A stretch of 64,000 bases of DNA, from assembly GCF_001314995.1 (NCBI RefSeq), contig NZ_CP012938.1, positions 4,216,001-4,280,000 of the forward strand, read 5' to 3'. The notes beneath the pieces were generated by a model. The model saw only the letters and a program-made list of their open reading frames with translations. It had not been told where the DNA came from and ran no database searches. Position numbers and translations under genes: made by a program. Numbering within the stretch: position 1 is the stretch's first letter; each line of letters begins with the position of its first letter. The stretch comes from Bacteroides ovatus. GTDB lineage: Bacteria; Bacteroidota; Bacteroidia; Bacteroidales; Bacteroidaceae. Shown here piece after piece: positions 1 to 8,928 of the stretch.

Positions 1-35
1 ACCTGATTCCTTAAGTATTAACAATTGTCGTCTAA

Positions 36-79
36 ACTATTAATACTTGATAACTCAACTATTAATGCTTGACAAGTCA
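36..79. repeat. Two imperfect 22-bp direct repeats
   Basis: Positions 36-57 and 58-79 are adjacent copies of a 22-base unit beginning ACTATTAAT and ending TCA, differing at three positions. They lie in the non-coding stretch just beyond the purD stop codon at the window edge, so their full context is cut off. No gene is visible in 1-129. Confidence 0.6.
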
Positions 80-129
80 ATGATGTTCAACGCTATGCGG
101 AATAGGGCTACTTGCGTGCGAAACTTGAA

Positions 130-1404
130 TTACAAATCGAATCCGATATCGCGGCGGAAATACTTCTTGTCGAAGTCGATCATGTCTGCCACTTTGTAGC
201 TCTGTGCCAGTGCCTCTTCTTTCGTTGCACCGTAAGAGCAAACGGCAATCACACGTCCTCCGTTCGTCACTACTTGTCCGTCTTTCATGGCTGTTCCGGC
301 ATGGAAAATGATACTGTCGGTAGCGGCAGCCTGTTCCAGTCCGCTGATAGGGAATCCTTTTTCGTAGGCTTCGGGATAACCGCCGCTGACAAGGATGACA
401 CAGCCGGCTGAACGTGGGTCCATCACCAGTGTTTTTTCGTTCAGGTTGCCTGCGGCAGTACCTTCAAGCAGTTCTACGAAGTCGCTCTGGATACGGAGCA
501 TCACGCTTTCTGTTTCCGGGTCGCCCATGCGGACGTTGTATTCGATCACCATCGGTTCACCTTTCACCTTGATAAGGCCGAGGAAGATGAAGCCTTTGTA
601 AGTGATGTTTTCTTCTTTCAGGCCGTTGATGGTCGGTTCGATGATGCGTGTGCGTACTTTCTCCATAAATACTTCATCGGCAAACGGAACGGGGGTTACG
701 CTACCCATACCGCCTGTATTTAGTCCTTTATCGCCTTCACCGATGCGTTTGTAGTCTTTGGCTACGGGGAGGACTTTATAGTGTTCTCCGTCTGTCAGTA
801 CGAATACAGAGCACTCGATACCGCTTAGGAACTCTTCGATTACAACGGTTGCCGATGCAGAGCCGAACATGCCACCCAGCATTTCTTTCAGTTCTACTTT
901 AGCTTCGTCCAGTGTAGGGAGGATAAGTACTCCTTTTCCGGCACAAAGACCATCAGCCTTCAATACGTATGGAGCTTCCAGCGTTTCGAGGAAAGCGAGA
1001 CCTTCTTCGAGGTTTGCCGAAGTGATGCTTTTGTAGCGGGCTGTCGGGATGTTGTGGCGCATCATGAAGCCTTTGGCAAACTCCTTGCTTCCTTCCAGTT
1101 CTGCTCCTTGAGCCGAAGGACCGATAACGGCAATATGCTTTAGCTCCGGACGGTTCTGGAAGTAGTCGTAGATTCCTTCTACCAACGGATCTTCGGGGCC
1201 TACTACTACCATTTGAATGTTCTCTTTCAGAGCGAAAGCGCTGATGGCTTCAAAATCGGTTGCTTTGATGTTGACATTCTCGCCTACGGCAGTTGTTCCG
1301 GCATTTCCCGGAGCAATGTACAGTTTTTCAACTTTCGGACTTTGGGCAATTTTCCATGCCAGTGCATGTTCGCGGCCGCCCGAGCCAAGTAATAATATCT
1401 TCAT
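130..1404 (-). CDS. purD: Phosphoribosylamine--glycine ligase (GAR synthetase)
   Basis: Catalyses ATP-dependent joining of 5-phosphoribosylamine and glycine to give glycinamide ribonucleotide, the second step of de novo purine synthesis, in the cytosol. The N-terminus carries the family signature [12 protein letters not shown] and then PGNAGT and GPEDPLVEG. The centre is an ATP-grasp fold ([14 protein letters not shown] near residue 145; [12 protein letters not shown] near residue 290). The 424-residue length is normal for PurD. It lies 68 bp downstream of a DPP IV-type peptidase gene on the same strand and is probably co-transcribed with it. Intact; nothing unusual seen. Confidence 0.97.
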   Translation of the reverse strand: MKILLLGSGGREHALAWKIAQSPKVEKLYIAPGNAGTTAVGENVNIKATDFEAISAFALKENIQMVVVGPEDPLVEGIYDYFQNRPELKHIAVIGPSAQGAELEGSKEFAKGFMMRHNIPTARYKSITSANLEEGLAFLETLEAPYVLKADGLCAGKGVLILPTLDEAKVELKEMLGGMFGSASATVVIEEFLSGIECSVFVLTDGEHYKVLPVAKDYKRIGEGDKGLNTGGMGSVTPVPFADEVFMEKVRTRIIEPTINGLKEENITYKGFIFLGLIKVKGEPMVIEYNVRMGDPETESVMLRIQSDFVELLEGTAAGNLNEKTLVMDPRSAGCVILVSGGYPEAYEKGFPISGLEQAAATDSIIFHAGTAMKDGQVVTNGGRVIAVCSYGATKEEALAQSYKVADMIDFDKKYFRRDIGFDL

Positions 1405-1472
1405 CTTTGTATTGTTATGGATTTATACTGTTATCTATGATTCGTATGGATACGGTGGTGTCTTTGTCAGTT

Positions 1473-3671
1473 TTATAAGTTCTGCTCAAAGTACCGGGTG
1501 ATTTTCTCATGCAGATGTACACGGTCGCGTCCTGCTACGTTGTGCTTGTGGCACGGGTAGATAAACAGGTCGGGATAAGTGCGGGCATCTACACAGGCTT
1601 TCATGAACGACAGGGTGTGTTGTGGCACGCAGGTGTCGTCGTGGTCGTCGTGAATAATCAATAGGTGACCTTTCAGTTGGTCGGCAAGGTTTTTCAGATT
1701 ACATTCTTTGTAGCCTTCCGGATTGCTTTCCGGTGTGTCCATATAGCGTTCGCCGTACATTATTTCATAGTAACCCCAGTCGATTACCGGACCTCCGGCA
1801 ACGCCTACTTTGAATATCTCCGGGTAACGGAGCATCAGGGCGGTAGTCATGTGACCTCCAAAACTCCATCCGTGTACGCCGATGCGCTCGCTGTCTACGT
1901 AGGGGAGGGATTTCAGGAATTCAACGCCTTTTACCTGGTCTTTGCCTTCTTCGATGCCGAGACGGCGGAAGGTGGCATTTTCAAATGTTAGTCCGCGGTT
2001 GCTGCTACCGCGATTGTCGATGGTGAACATGATATAGCCTTTGCTTGCCATGTATGTGTCCCATCCGCGTGCGCCGTTCTGCCATCCTCCGGTGACGCAT
2101 TGCGCGTGAGGGCCTCCGTAGACATATACGATTACGGGATATTTCTTAGCCGGATCGAAGTTTGCCGGCTTCATCAGGCGGTAATGCAGGTCGGTAGTGC
2201 CGTCTGCCGCTTTGATTGTTCCGGTTTCGATGCTTGGCATCTGGTATCCGTCGTAAGGATTTTCGGCTGTCAGCAAGTTGGCTGTTTCTTTGAAGTTTTT
2301 GGTGTCTACCAGGTTGATGACGCGGGGTTGGTCTTTGGTGGAATAACGGTCGATAAGGTATGTGCCAGAGGCGCTAAGTGTTCCGCTATGTTCGCTTTCC
2401 TTGCAGTTCTCAAACGGCTGGCTTATCTTTCCATTACTTACGTTTACTGCAAAATGGCCGCTTCTCAAGCCTTCTACGGCAGTGAAGATGACCTCTTTAC
2501 GCTTTGTGTTGAATCCTAGGATTTCGCTGACCAGCCAGTTGCCTTTGGTTAGCTGTTTTACTTTACCGGCCTGGAAATAACTACCGCCGTTGGCACTATT
2601 ATAGGTTTCACCTTTCATGTTTGCTGCATTTGTCTCAAAGAGATAAAGGTGATTGTAGCCGTCACGCTGACTTTGATAGATGAACTTGGTAGGGTCCCAC
2701 GGCAAAAATACGATGGGGTTTTGCGGTTCAACGTATTTAGGGTGCATTTCTTCATAGAGAACTCCCATGGGTTCTCCTGTCTCTGCGTTGTACTGGCAGA
2801 GTTTGGCATGATTCTGGTCGCGGTTTACTTCGATCAGGTAGAGGCTCTTTTCATCCGGTGCCCAGCTGATGTTAGTGAAATAACGGTCTGTCGGATCGCC
2901 TGCATTCAGATAAATGCTTTTACCGGTAGCAGGGTTGTAAATGCCTACTTTTACCTGATGGCTCGTCATTCCTGCCATCGGATAGCGTACGTTATTTACT
3001 TCGCCTACACGTGCAGTGATGTCTACAAGCGGGTATTGTGTCACCATGCTTTCATCCATACGGTAGAAAGCGAGCAGGTTGCCTTTCGGACTCCAGAAAG
3101 TTCCTTTGTTGATACCGAATTCATTGCGGTGCACTGTTTGTCCGCAAACGATGCCTTCGGGTTCATTGGTTACTGCTTTCTCATTCACATATAGATTGTT
3201 ATCTATCGTGTAAGCCACATTTCCACTGGCTGCGCAATAGTCTTCATTATTTGCCCCGTCCTTTGGTTTGAAAGTGCTGACAACCTGATTGTTCTTGAAA
3301 TTATATACAATGAACTTTCCTGCTATCGTGAATAGCATTTGTGCCTTGTCTGTCCATGGAAAACGGACGGAATACAGGTGTGATAATTTTCCTGCCTTGT
3401 TTTCTTCAAGCACTTTGTTGATTTGCTCGCGAGTGATAACCATTGTTTCTTTCCCGGTTTTGGGTTGAATTGAATAAAGGGTATCTACTCCTGGCTTGAT
3501 ACATTCGTCGCCCCACCATTGCAGCCCGTACAGGTTTTCTGCATAGAGGTAACTCTCGCCGCCCGGAATCAGTTCTTCCAGCGTCGGTTTTTTGGTTTCT
3601 TGTGCCATAACATTGAATCCGATTGGTAGTGCCAACAATAACAGAATGGCTCTTTTTCCAATTTTACTCAT
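1473..3671 (-). CDS. S9B family dipeptidyl peptidase IV-type serine peptidase, exported
   Basis: A 732-residue exported peptidase with a hydrophobic N-terminal signal ending near MAQE. The N-terminal two thirds fit the DPP IV beta-propeller (repeated W-S/A-P-D/K-G/E blade motifs such as FWSPKGNLLAF). The C-terminal alpha/beta hydrolase domain has the nucleophile in GWSFGGH (Ser near residue 603), an Asp in the HDDHDDTCVP stretch and a His in PCHKHNV. The family removes X-Pro dipeptides from peptide N-termini; the exact specificity here is inferred. The gene starts 14 bp after the ORF6N gene and precedes purD. Peptidases recur at 38.7-46.1 and 53.3 kb. Confidence 0.93.
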   Translation of the reverse strand: MSKIGKRAILLLLALPIGFNVMAQETKKPTLEELIPGGESYLYAENLYGLQWWGDECIKPGVDTLYSIQPKTGKETMVITREQINKVLEENKAGKLSHLYSVRFPWTDKAQMLFTIAGKFIVYNFKNNQVVSTFKPKDGANNEDYCAASGNVAYTIDNNLYVNEKAVTNEPEGIVCGQTVHRNEFGINKGTFWSPKGNLLAFYRMDESMVTQYPLVDITARVGEVNNVRYPMAGMTSHQVKVGIYNPATGKSIYLNAGDPTDRYFTNISWAPDEKSLYLIEVNRDQNHAKLCQYNAETGEPMGVLYEEMHPKYVEPQNPIVFLPWDPTKFIYQSQRDGYNHLYLFETNAANMKGETYNSANGGSYFQAGKVKQLTKGNWLVSEILGFNTKRKEVIFTAVEGLRSGHFAVNVSNGKISQPFENCKESEHSGTLSASGTYLIDRYSTKDQPRVINLVDTKNFKETANLLTAENPYDGYQMPSIETGTIKAADGTTDLHYRLMKPANFDPAKKYPVIVYVYGGPHAQCVTGGWQNGARGWDTYMASKGYIMFTIDNRGSSNRGLTFENATFRRLGIEEGKDQVKGVEFLKSLPYVDSERIGVHGWSFGGHMTTALMLRYPEIFKVGVAGGPVIDWGYYEIMYGERYMDTPESNPEGYKECNLKNLADQLKGHLLIIHDDHDDTCVPQHTLSFMKACVDARTYPDLFIYPCHKHNVAGRDRVHLHEKITRYFEQNL

Positions 3672-3685
3672 TGCTCTTTTCTTTA

Positions 3686-4246
3686 TTATTTGTTTTTAAA
3701 TCCTTCTATTTTTACTCTGTCCAAAGGAGTCTGTCTTGATTGGATAATTGCACTTATTTTAGCAAAGGCATTAAATAGGTCGTCAAATTGTTTTTCGTAA
3801 CTTTCCCTATCAGAAGTAATATCTTCTTCGAGATATTCGATGCGTTGTTTTAATTCTTCCAACTCCTTTTTAGGTATATTGGATAGAAGATATTGGCGCA
3901 TACGTACAAAAGCACGGATAATATTGATATTTACTTCCACAGCGGTCTTGGACTTGAGGACGCTGGATAACATAACTATACCATATTCAGTAAATGCAAA
4001 CGGAAGATATTTGATGTTATATCCTTGTCCTGTTTTCAAGGTCGCAATTTGCGACCTTGAAATTGCAACTTCTTCTTTTGTTAGCTCGAACATGAATTCA
4101 GCAGGAAAGCGTTCAATATTACGACGTACTTGTTCCTTGAGGCGTTTAGTTTCAACTCCATACATTTCTGCCAAATCAAAGTCAAGCATAACTTTTTGCC
4201 CTCTGATTTCGTATATTTTGTTTTCTATAATAGCTATATCATCCAT
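3686..4246 (-). CDS. ORF6N domain-containing protein
   Basis: A protein of about 186 residues counted from the ATG at 4244-4246 (starting MDDIAIIENKIYEIRGQKVM). The ORF6N domain covers roughly residues 8-95, with the typical LDFDLAEMYGVETKRLKEQVRRN block and, after a variable linker, LPFAFTEYGI. The C-terminus contains a coiled coil (KKELEELKQRIEYLEED). ORF6N domains come from phage and mobile DNA and are thought to bind DNA; the cellular role is unknown. An upstream in-frame ATG at 4325-4327 would add 27 residues, but that part falls across an inverted repeat and looks like non-coding sequence, so I chose the internal start. The variable linker is encoded by a perfect palindrome-like repeat (4037-4059). 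Confidence 0.85.
   Translation of the reverse strand: MDDIAIIENKIYEIRGQKVMLDFDLAEMYGVETKRLKEQVRRNIERFPAEFMFELTKEEVAISRSQIATLKTGQGYNIKYLPFAFTEYGIVMLSSVLKSKTAVEVNINIIRAFVRMRQYLLSNIPKKELEELKQRIEYLEEDITSDRESYEKQFDDLFNAFAKISAIIQSRQTPLDRVKIEGFKNK
4037..4059. repeat. Perfect 9-bp inverted repeat inside the ORF6N gene
   Basis: CAAGGTCGC and GCGACCTTG flank a five-base AATTT centre within the codons of the variable linker between the two conserved ORF6N blocks. The same AATTT-centred arrangement occurs upstream of the gene at 4300-4330. Confidence 0.85.
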
Positions 4247-4299
4247 TTTTTTGTTTAGACAGGTTCCAATTTGTGACTGAACATTAGAACTATGATGTA

Positions 4300-4330
4300 A
4301 ACTTGAAGTTCCAATTTGGAACTTCAAGTT
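4300..4330. repeat. Perfect 13-bp inverted repeat upstream of the ORF6N gene
   Basis: The arms AACTTGAAGTTCC (4300-4312) and GGAACTTCAAGTT (4318-4330) flank AATTT. Each arm is itself an odd palindrome (AACTT-g-AAGTT). A hybrid copy, GTTCC-AATTT-GTGAC, sits at about 4263-4277, between this repeat and the start codon. The element could be an operator or a 5'-UTR hairpin for the ORF6N gene; that role is inferred. Confidence 0.8.
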
Positions 4331-4389
4331 TTTAATTAATTATTAACTAGTGAATTACAGGGTGAATAAGTTGTTGGGATTATAACCGT

Positions 4390-5832
4390 TTATTCCTCTT
4401 CCTTCTTCGGAATCCTCGGCTCCCGGTTTCCCCTAAATTCTCTTGGCCCTCTTGAATCTCTTCCTCCGCGGAATTCTCCCCGTGGTTTTCTATCTTTTTC
4501 ATCGCCACCTTTGAAGTCGCCACCTTCTCTGCGTGGCTTGTATTCTCCCTCTCTGCGAGGTCTGGATTCGCCGTCCCGACGCGGCTTGAACTCACCTTCG
4601 CGGCGTGGCTTAAATTCTTTTCTTTCTCTGAATCTTGGAGCTTGTTCTCCTTCACCCTCTTTCTTCTCTTCGCCCTCTTCCTGGCTCTTGAACTCTTTAT
4701 ATTTTCCGTCAAAAATCTCATATTTGCGGAATTCACACTCCAACGGTCCATTGAACAAAGGAACCTTCTGGCTTGCCTTCAAGCCAATCTGGTCGAAACA
4801 CTCTTCCCGATAAGAAAGCACCCATGCTTCGTTTCCTACAAATGCATGTTTCAGACGTTCGCCGATCATCTGGTAAAGACCGAGCAAATCATTCGTAGAG
4901 ATACGTTCCCCATAAGGAGGATTGGTGATGATGATTGATTTCTCTTTCGGCTGTTCGAACTGCTGGAACGGTTGCAATTTCAGCACGATATCTTTCGATA
5001 CACCGGCAGCTTTTATATTGTGAGTCGCAATCTCATTCGCTTTTGGATTGTTGTCGTATCCGTAAATCTTATGAGCAAATTCGCGCTCCTGACTGTCGTC
5101 ATTGTAGATCTCATCGAACATATCCGCATCGAAATCTACCCATTTTTCAAAAGCAAACCCTTTACGGAATACTCCTGGAGCGATATTCTTAGCAATCAGT
5201 GCGGCTTCTACAGGGATAGTACCCGAACCACACATCGGATCGATCAGATCACATTCTCCACGCCATCCGGTCATTAAAATCATGCCGGCAGCCAATACCT
5301 CATTCAACGGAGCTTCTACCGCTTCCTGGCGATAACCGCGACGGTGAAGTGATTCTCCGGACGAGTCCAACGACAAGGTACAGGTAGTCTGTGCAATATG
5401 AATGTTCAGAAGTACATCCGGGTTGTTGATGCGTACCGACGGACGTTTACCCGTTTTCTCGCGGAAGTAGTCCACAATCGCATCTTTCACCTTGTACGAA
5501 ACGAATTTCGAATGGCGGAACTCCTCACTGAATACTACTGCATCGATAGCAAATGTCTTGTTCACATCGAGATATTCTTCCCATGGAATAGCCTGTATTT
5601 GATTGTAAACCTCGTCAGCATCTTTGGCCGTAAAGTTCTTGATGGGTTTCAGGATACGGATGGCGGTACGTAGACAGAAATTAGCCTTGTACATCATACG
5701 TTTATCTCCTGTAAATGAAACCATACGACGTCCTATTTGAATGTCGTTGGCTCCTAATGCTGTCAGTTCTTCTGCAAGTATCTCTTCCAGTCCCTGGAAA
5801 GTCTTGGCTATCATCTCGAATTGTTCGCTCAT
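4390..5832 (-). CDS. THUMP-domain class I SAM-dependent RNA methyltransferase (RlmL/TrmN-like)
   Basis: 480 residues. An N-terminal ferredoxin-like/THUMP region (to about residue 160) precedes a Rossmann methyltransferase domain with DPMCGSGTIPVEAAL (SAM-binding region) and the catalytic TNPPYGERIS motif typical of N-amino methylation. Family members modify a guanine or adenine base in 23S rRNA or tRNA; the precise substrate here is not determinable. From about residue 385 onward the protein is a low-complexity Arg/Glu/Gly tail, including four tandem octapeptides of the form FKPRREGE (encoded at 4521-4616), probably an RNA-binding extension. Its start is 16 bp below the serine acetyltransferase stop, implying a two-gene operon. 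Confidence 0.9.
   Translation of the reverse strand: MSEQFEMIAKTFQGLEEILAEELTALGANDIQIGRRMVSFTGDKRMMYKANFCLRTAIRILKPIKNFTAKDADEVYNQIQAIPWEEYLDVNKTFAIDAVVFSEEFRHSKFVSYKVKDAIVDYFREKTGKRPSVRINNPDVLLNIHIAQTTCTLSLDSSGESLHRRGYRQEAVEAPLNEVLAAGMILMTGWRGECDLIDPMCGSGTIPVEAALIAKNIAPGVFRKGFAFEKWVDFDADMFDEIYNDDSQEREFAHKIYGYDNNPKANEIATHNIKAAGVSKDIVLKLQPFQQFEQPKEKSIIITNPPYGERISTNDLLGLYQMIGERLKHAFVGNEAWVLSYREECFDQIGLKASQKVPLFNGPLECEFRKYEIFDGKYKEFKSQEEGEEKKEGEGEQAPRFRERKEFKPRREGEFKPRRDGESRPRREGEYKPRREGGDFKGGDEKDRKPRGEFRGGRDSRGPREFRGNREPRIPKKEEE
4521..4616 (-). repeat. Four tandem 24-bp coding repeats (octapeptide tail)
   Basis: Four consecutive eight-codon units encode FKPRREGE, FKPRRDGE, SRPRREGE and YKPRREGG in the tail of the methyltransferase. 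They are near-identical at protein level and slightly diverged at DNA level, the pattern of slippage-prone tandem duplication. Confidence 0.85.
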
Positions 5833-5848
5833 ATAGATTCTTTTGATT

Positions 5849-6754
5849 TTATTTTTTTGCTTTAGTTTGTACGATTCTTGCTCCTGCGGGCACGTTTTCC
5901 GTTACCCAGATATTACCGCCTACGGTTGCATCACGCCCGATGGTGATTCTTCCCAGAATAGTGGCGTTGGAATAAACAATTACATTGTCTTCCAGGATCG
6001 GATGGCGGGGGATTCCCTTGATAGGTTTTCCGTCGGCATCCAGCGGGAAACTCTTGGCTCCCAGCGTGACACCCTGATATAGTTTGACGTTGTTTCCGAT
6101 GATACTCGTGGCGCCGATTACGACACCCGTACCATGGTCGATGGTGAAGTGAGTGCCAATCTTTGCGGCCGGATGGATATCAATTCCCGTTTCGCTATGC
6201 GCCATCTCCGTGATGATACGGGGAATCAGAGGAACACCCAGTTCCAGCAATTCATGCGCGATACGGTAATTGCTGATCGCTTTAATGGCCGGATAACAGA
6301 ATATGACCTCTCCATAGCTTTCGGCAGCCGGGTCACCGTTGTAGGCGGCTTCCACATCCGTTGCCAGTATCCTCCTCATGGCGGGTAACTTACTGATGAA
6401 TTTAGCAGCAAGACGTGCAGCTTCTTCTCGTTTGGAGTCGGAGCAGACGTTGCATTTCCCCTCTATGGAAGTGCTAAAACATAATCCGGCCAAGATTTGC
6501 TCACAAAGTAAATCAAACAATTTTTCAATGTTGACACCGATGTGATAATTGATAGTCCGGCTGTTAATAGTAGAATTTCCGTAATATCCGGGGAAAAGAA
6601 TGGAGCGTGAAAGCTCAATAATTTCATACAAGACTTTTGCAGAGGGCAGTGGCTCGCCATCTTTGTGCTGATGAAACAGTCCTTTATAAGATTCGCTTTC
6701 CGATAGCTCATCGACTGCCTGTGTCAAAATGTGGGTGAAGTTCAGTGGACTCAT
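5849..6754 (-). CDS. Serine O-acetyltransferase, EpsC/SatA type
   Basis: Converts L-serine and acetyl-CoA to O-acetylserine, the first step of cysteine synthesis. The 301-residue protein has an N-terminal helical domain and a C-terminal left-handed beta helix of hexapeptide repeats (HPAAKIGTHFTIDHGTGVVIG, IGNNVKLYQGVTLGAKSF, ATILGRITIGRDATVGGN). His and Asp in the IDHGTG region match the catalytic pair of the family. The long N-terminus and short tail resemble the EpsC subtype rather than enteric CysE. The start ATG at 6752-6754 lies about 30 bp below a TACCTTTG promoter element. Confidence 0.93.
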   Translation of the reverse strand: MSPLNFTHILTQAVDELSESESYKGLFHQHKDGEPLPSAKVLYEIIELSRSILFPGYYGNSTINSRTINYHIGVNIEKLFDLLCEQILAGLCFSTSIEGKCNVCSDSKREEAARLAAKFISKLPAMRRILATDVEAAYNGDPAAESYGEVIFCYPAIKAISNYRIAHELLELGVPLIPRIITEMAHSETGIDIHPAAKIGTHFTIDHGTGVVIGATSIIGNNVKLYQGVTLGAKSFPLDADGKPIKGIPRHPILEDNVIVYSNATILGRITIGRDATVGGNIWVTENVPAGARIVQTKAKK

Positions 6755-6783
6755 TAGGTCAGTTGCTCATATTTATATGGGCA

Positions 6784-6791
6784 CAAAGGTA
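6784..6791 (-). promoter_or_regulatory. -7 promoter element for serine acetyltransferase
   Basis: TACCTTTG on the minus strand matches the Bacteroides TAnnTTTG -7 consensus and sits about 30 bp upstream of the start codon. No convincing -33 TTTG is seen. Confidence 0.6.
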
Positions 6792-6834
6792 TTAAAAAAA
6801 TAATAAAATTCGCTGGGATTCAGGATAAATAATG

Positions 6835-6842
6835 TATTTTTG
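6835..6842 (+). promoter_or_regulatory. -7 promoter element for the sensor kinase operon
   Basis: TATTTTTG fits TAnnTTTG, 34 bp upstream of the kinase start and divergent from the serine acetyltransferase promoter. Confidence 0.5.
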
Positions 6843-6876
6843 TCACATTCAAAACATGACATGAATAAGGGGACTG

Positions 6877-8928
6877 ATGAATCAGAAGACTGCTATGAAA
6901 CTATTTGGACTGTTGGGGTTGTTGATGTTGTTGAGTTGCGGATATGCTGATAGACACCGCAATAGCTCTTTATGCGAACAGGCGTTGGTTGATTCTCTGG
7001 AAGTTCGTGTACAGGATTCTTTGTTTTCCAATGTGCATTATTCCCGCTCACAACTGCTTGAGGCACTGACGCAGACGCAAGATTCCCTGGTTTATTATCG
7101 TCTGCTCGCCCTTTACGGGAAAACATTTTTTGTCTCTTCCGATTTTGATTCTATACTCTATTACAACCGCCGGGTAAAAGAATTTTCCCGCAATGCTTCC
7201 CAATCTTCTGAATCTCTCCAGTCTCCACGATGGAATGATGTATTGTCCGATGTCTATAATATCGAAGGCAACGTATGGATGCAACTGAACCGCCCTGATT
7301 CTGCAATTATCGACTATAAGAAAGCCTATGGATATCGCCTGGAAGGAAAAAAACTACACCTGCTTCCGGATATTTGTATCAATATAGCTGATGCCTACCT
7401 GCATCGCAGTGACTTGGCGCACACTGCTTCGTATTACCGGCGCGCCCTGTTTCTCTGTGATTCTTTGAACTTGTCCGAGCACACGAAATTTCCTGTCTAC
7501 TACGGATTGGGGCAGACTTATATGGAACTGCGCGATTTCGATTTATCCAATCATTACTATGAATTGGCCGGGCAGTTCTTCGATGAAATGAACGTGAGCG
7601 AGCAATGGACCTATCTCAACAATCGCGGCAACCATTATTATTACCGGAAAAACTATCAGGAGGCTTTGAAATATATGCGCAGAGCCAATGCACTCGTATC
7701 TTCTTATCCGCAGATGGTGTTTGAACAGAACTTTATCAAAGTAAACCTGGGAGAATTGTACTTGCTGACTGACAAACTGGACTCCGCACAGATCTGCCTG
7801 GACGAAAGTTATCGTTTCTTCTCCGATATACAGCATAACTCGGCTGTTCATTACATTGAAACCCAGATGATTGAACTGGCATTGAAGAAAGGTAATATAG
7901 CCCAAGCGAAGACTATGATCGCCCGGACTGCTCCTGTGGGGCATCTTGACGCCAATATGTTGACTATACGCAATCAGTATCTGCAACATTATTTTGAGCA
8001 TACCGGTGATTATCGCCGTGCCTATGAATACCTGAAACGTGATTGCCATCTGGACGATTCCATCCGGAGCGAACGGATACAGATGCGTGTTGCCGAATTG
8101 GATATGCGTTACCGGCAGGATACGATAGTGCTTCGTAAGGAAATGAAGATTCAGCGACAGGCGGCAGAGATGAGAGTGCTCAAGTTGAGCGTATCTATCT
8201 GGGTACTTGTCTGCGTGTTGCTTGTGGCAGGGGTAGTGGTAGTTGTCTGGTATATGCGTAAAAAGAGGGAGTTTCTTCGCCAGCGTTTCTTCCAGCAAAT
8301 CAACCGTGTCCGCATGGAGAATTTGAGAAGCCGGATTTCTCCTCATTTTACTTTTAATGTACTGGGACGTGAGATCAATCAGTTTAACGGCTCGGAAGAG
8401 GTGAAACATAATCTGATGGAACTGGTGAAATATCTCCGTCGTAGCCTCGAACTTACCGAGAAATTGAGCGTATCTTTGCAAGACGAACTGGATTTCGTCC
8501 GTACATACATCGAACTGGAACGTGGACGTGTCGGAGAAAATTTTGTCGCAACAATCACGGTGGAGGACGGTTTAGATGCAACCCGCATCATGATTCCATC
8601 TATGATTGTGCAAATTCCGGTGGAGAATGCTATTAAACATGGACTGGCGGGAAAGGACGGAAAAAAGGAGCTAATGGTATATGTTTCCCGTGAAACAAAT
8701 GGGATTCGCATAACGGTTACCGACAACGGACGCGGGTATCTCCCGCAGGTAGTTTCCGCCACACGGGGTACTGGTACAGGATTGAAAGTGTTGTATCAGA
8801 CCATTCAATTACTGAATACAAAGAACAAGAGTGATAAAATACGTTTTAATATAACCAACAGAAGCGATGGACAAACCGGTACGGAAGTGTCGGTATATAT
8901 CCCGTTTCGTTTTTCTTATGATTTATGA
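6877..8928 (+). CDS. TPR-containing sensor histidine kinase, LytS/His_kinase family
   Basis: 683 residues. The N-terminus is a lipoprotein-type signal (LLMLLSCGY), followed by a large tetratricopeptide-repeat sensor region to about residue 400, then a transmembrane helix (VLVCVLLVAGVVVVVWYM, near 440-457), a coiled coil and a His_kinase core. The phospho-acceptor His is in SPHFTFNVL (His490 from this start), and the ATP-binding N box is VENAIKHG (Asn584) with VTDNGRGY downstream. It probably senses an envelope signal through the TPRs and phosphorylates the adjacent regulator, whose start overlaps its stop by 4 bp. An alternative start at 6895 (MKLFGLLG) would give a tighter signal peptide. 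Confidence 0.9.
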   Translation: MNQKTAMKLFGLLGLLMLLSCGYADRHRNSSLCEQALVDSLEVRVQDSLFSNVHYSRSQLLEALTQTQDSLVYYRLLALYGKTFFVSSDFDSILYYNRRVKEFSRNASQSSESLQSPRWNDVLSDVYNIEGNVWMQLNRPDSAIIDYKKAYGYRLEGKKLHLLPDICINIADAYLHRSDLAHTASYYRRALFLCDSLNLSEHTKFPVYYGLGQTYMELRDFDLSNHYYELAGQFFDEMNVSEQWTYLNNRGNHYYYRKNYQEALKYMRRANALVSSYPQMVFEQNFIKVNLGELYLLTDKLDSAQICLDESYRFFSDIQHNSAVHYIETQMIELALKKGNIAQAKTMIARTAPVGHLDANMLTIRNQYLQHYFEHTGDYRRAYEYLKRDCHLDDSIRSERIQMRVAELDMRYRQDTIVLRKEMKIQRQAAEMRVLKLSVSIWVLVCVLLVAGVVVVVWYMRKKREFLRQRFFQQINRVRMENLRSRISPHFTFNVLGREINQFNGSEEVKHNLMELVKYLRRSLELTEKLSVSLQDELDFVRTYIELERGRVGENFVATITVEDGLDATRIMIPSMIVQIPVENAIKHGLAGKDGKKELMVYVSRETNGIRITVTDNGRGYLPQVVSATRGTGTGLKVLYQTIQLLNTKNKSDKIRFNITNRSDGQTGTEVSVYIPFRFSYDL

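Noticed and set aside
7543..8481. 312-codon minus-strand frame inside the sensor kinase
   Set aside because: Lies entirely antisense to a well-supported kinase gene, with composition typical of a codon shadow (His/Gln-rich) and no domain motifs.
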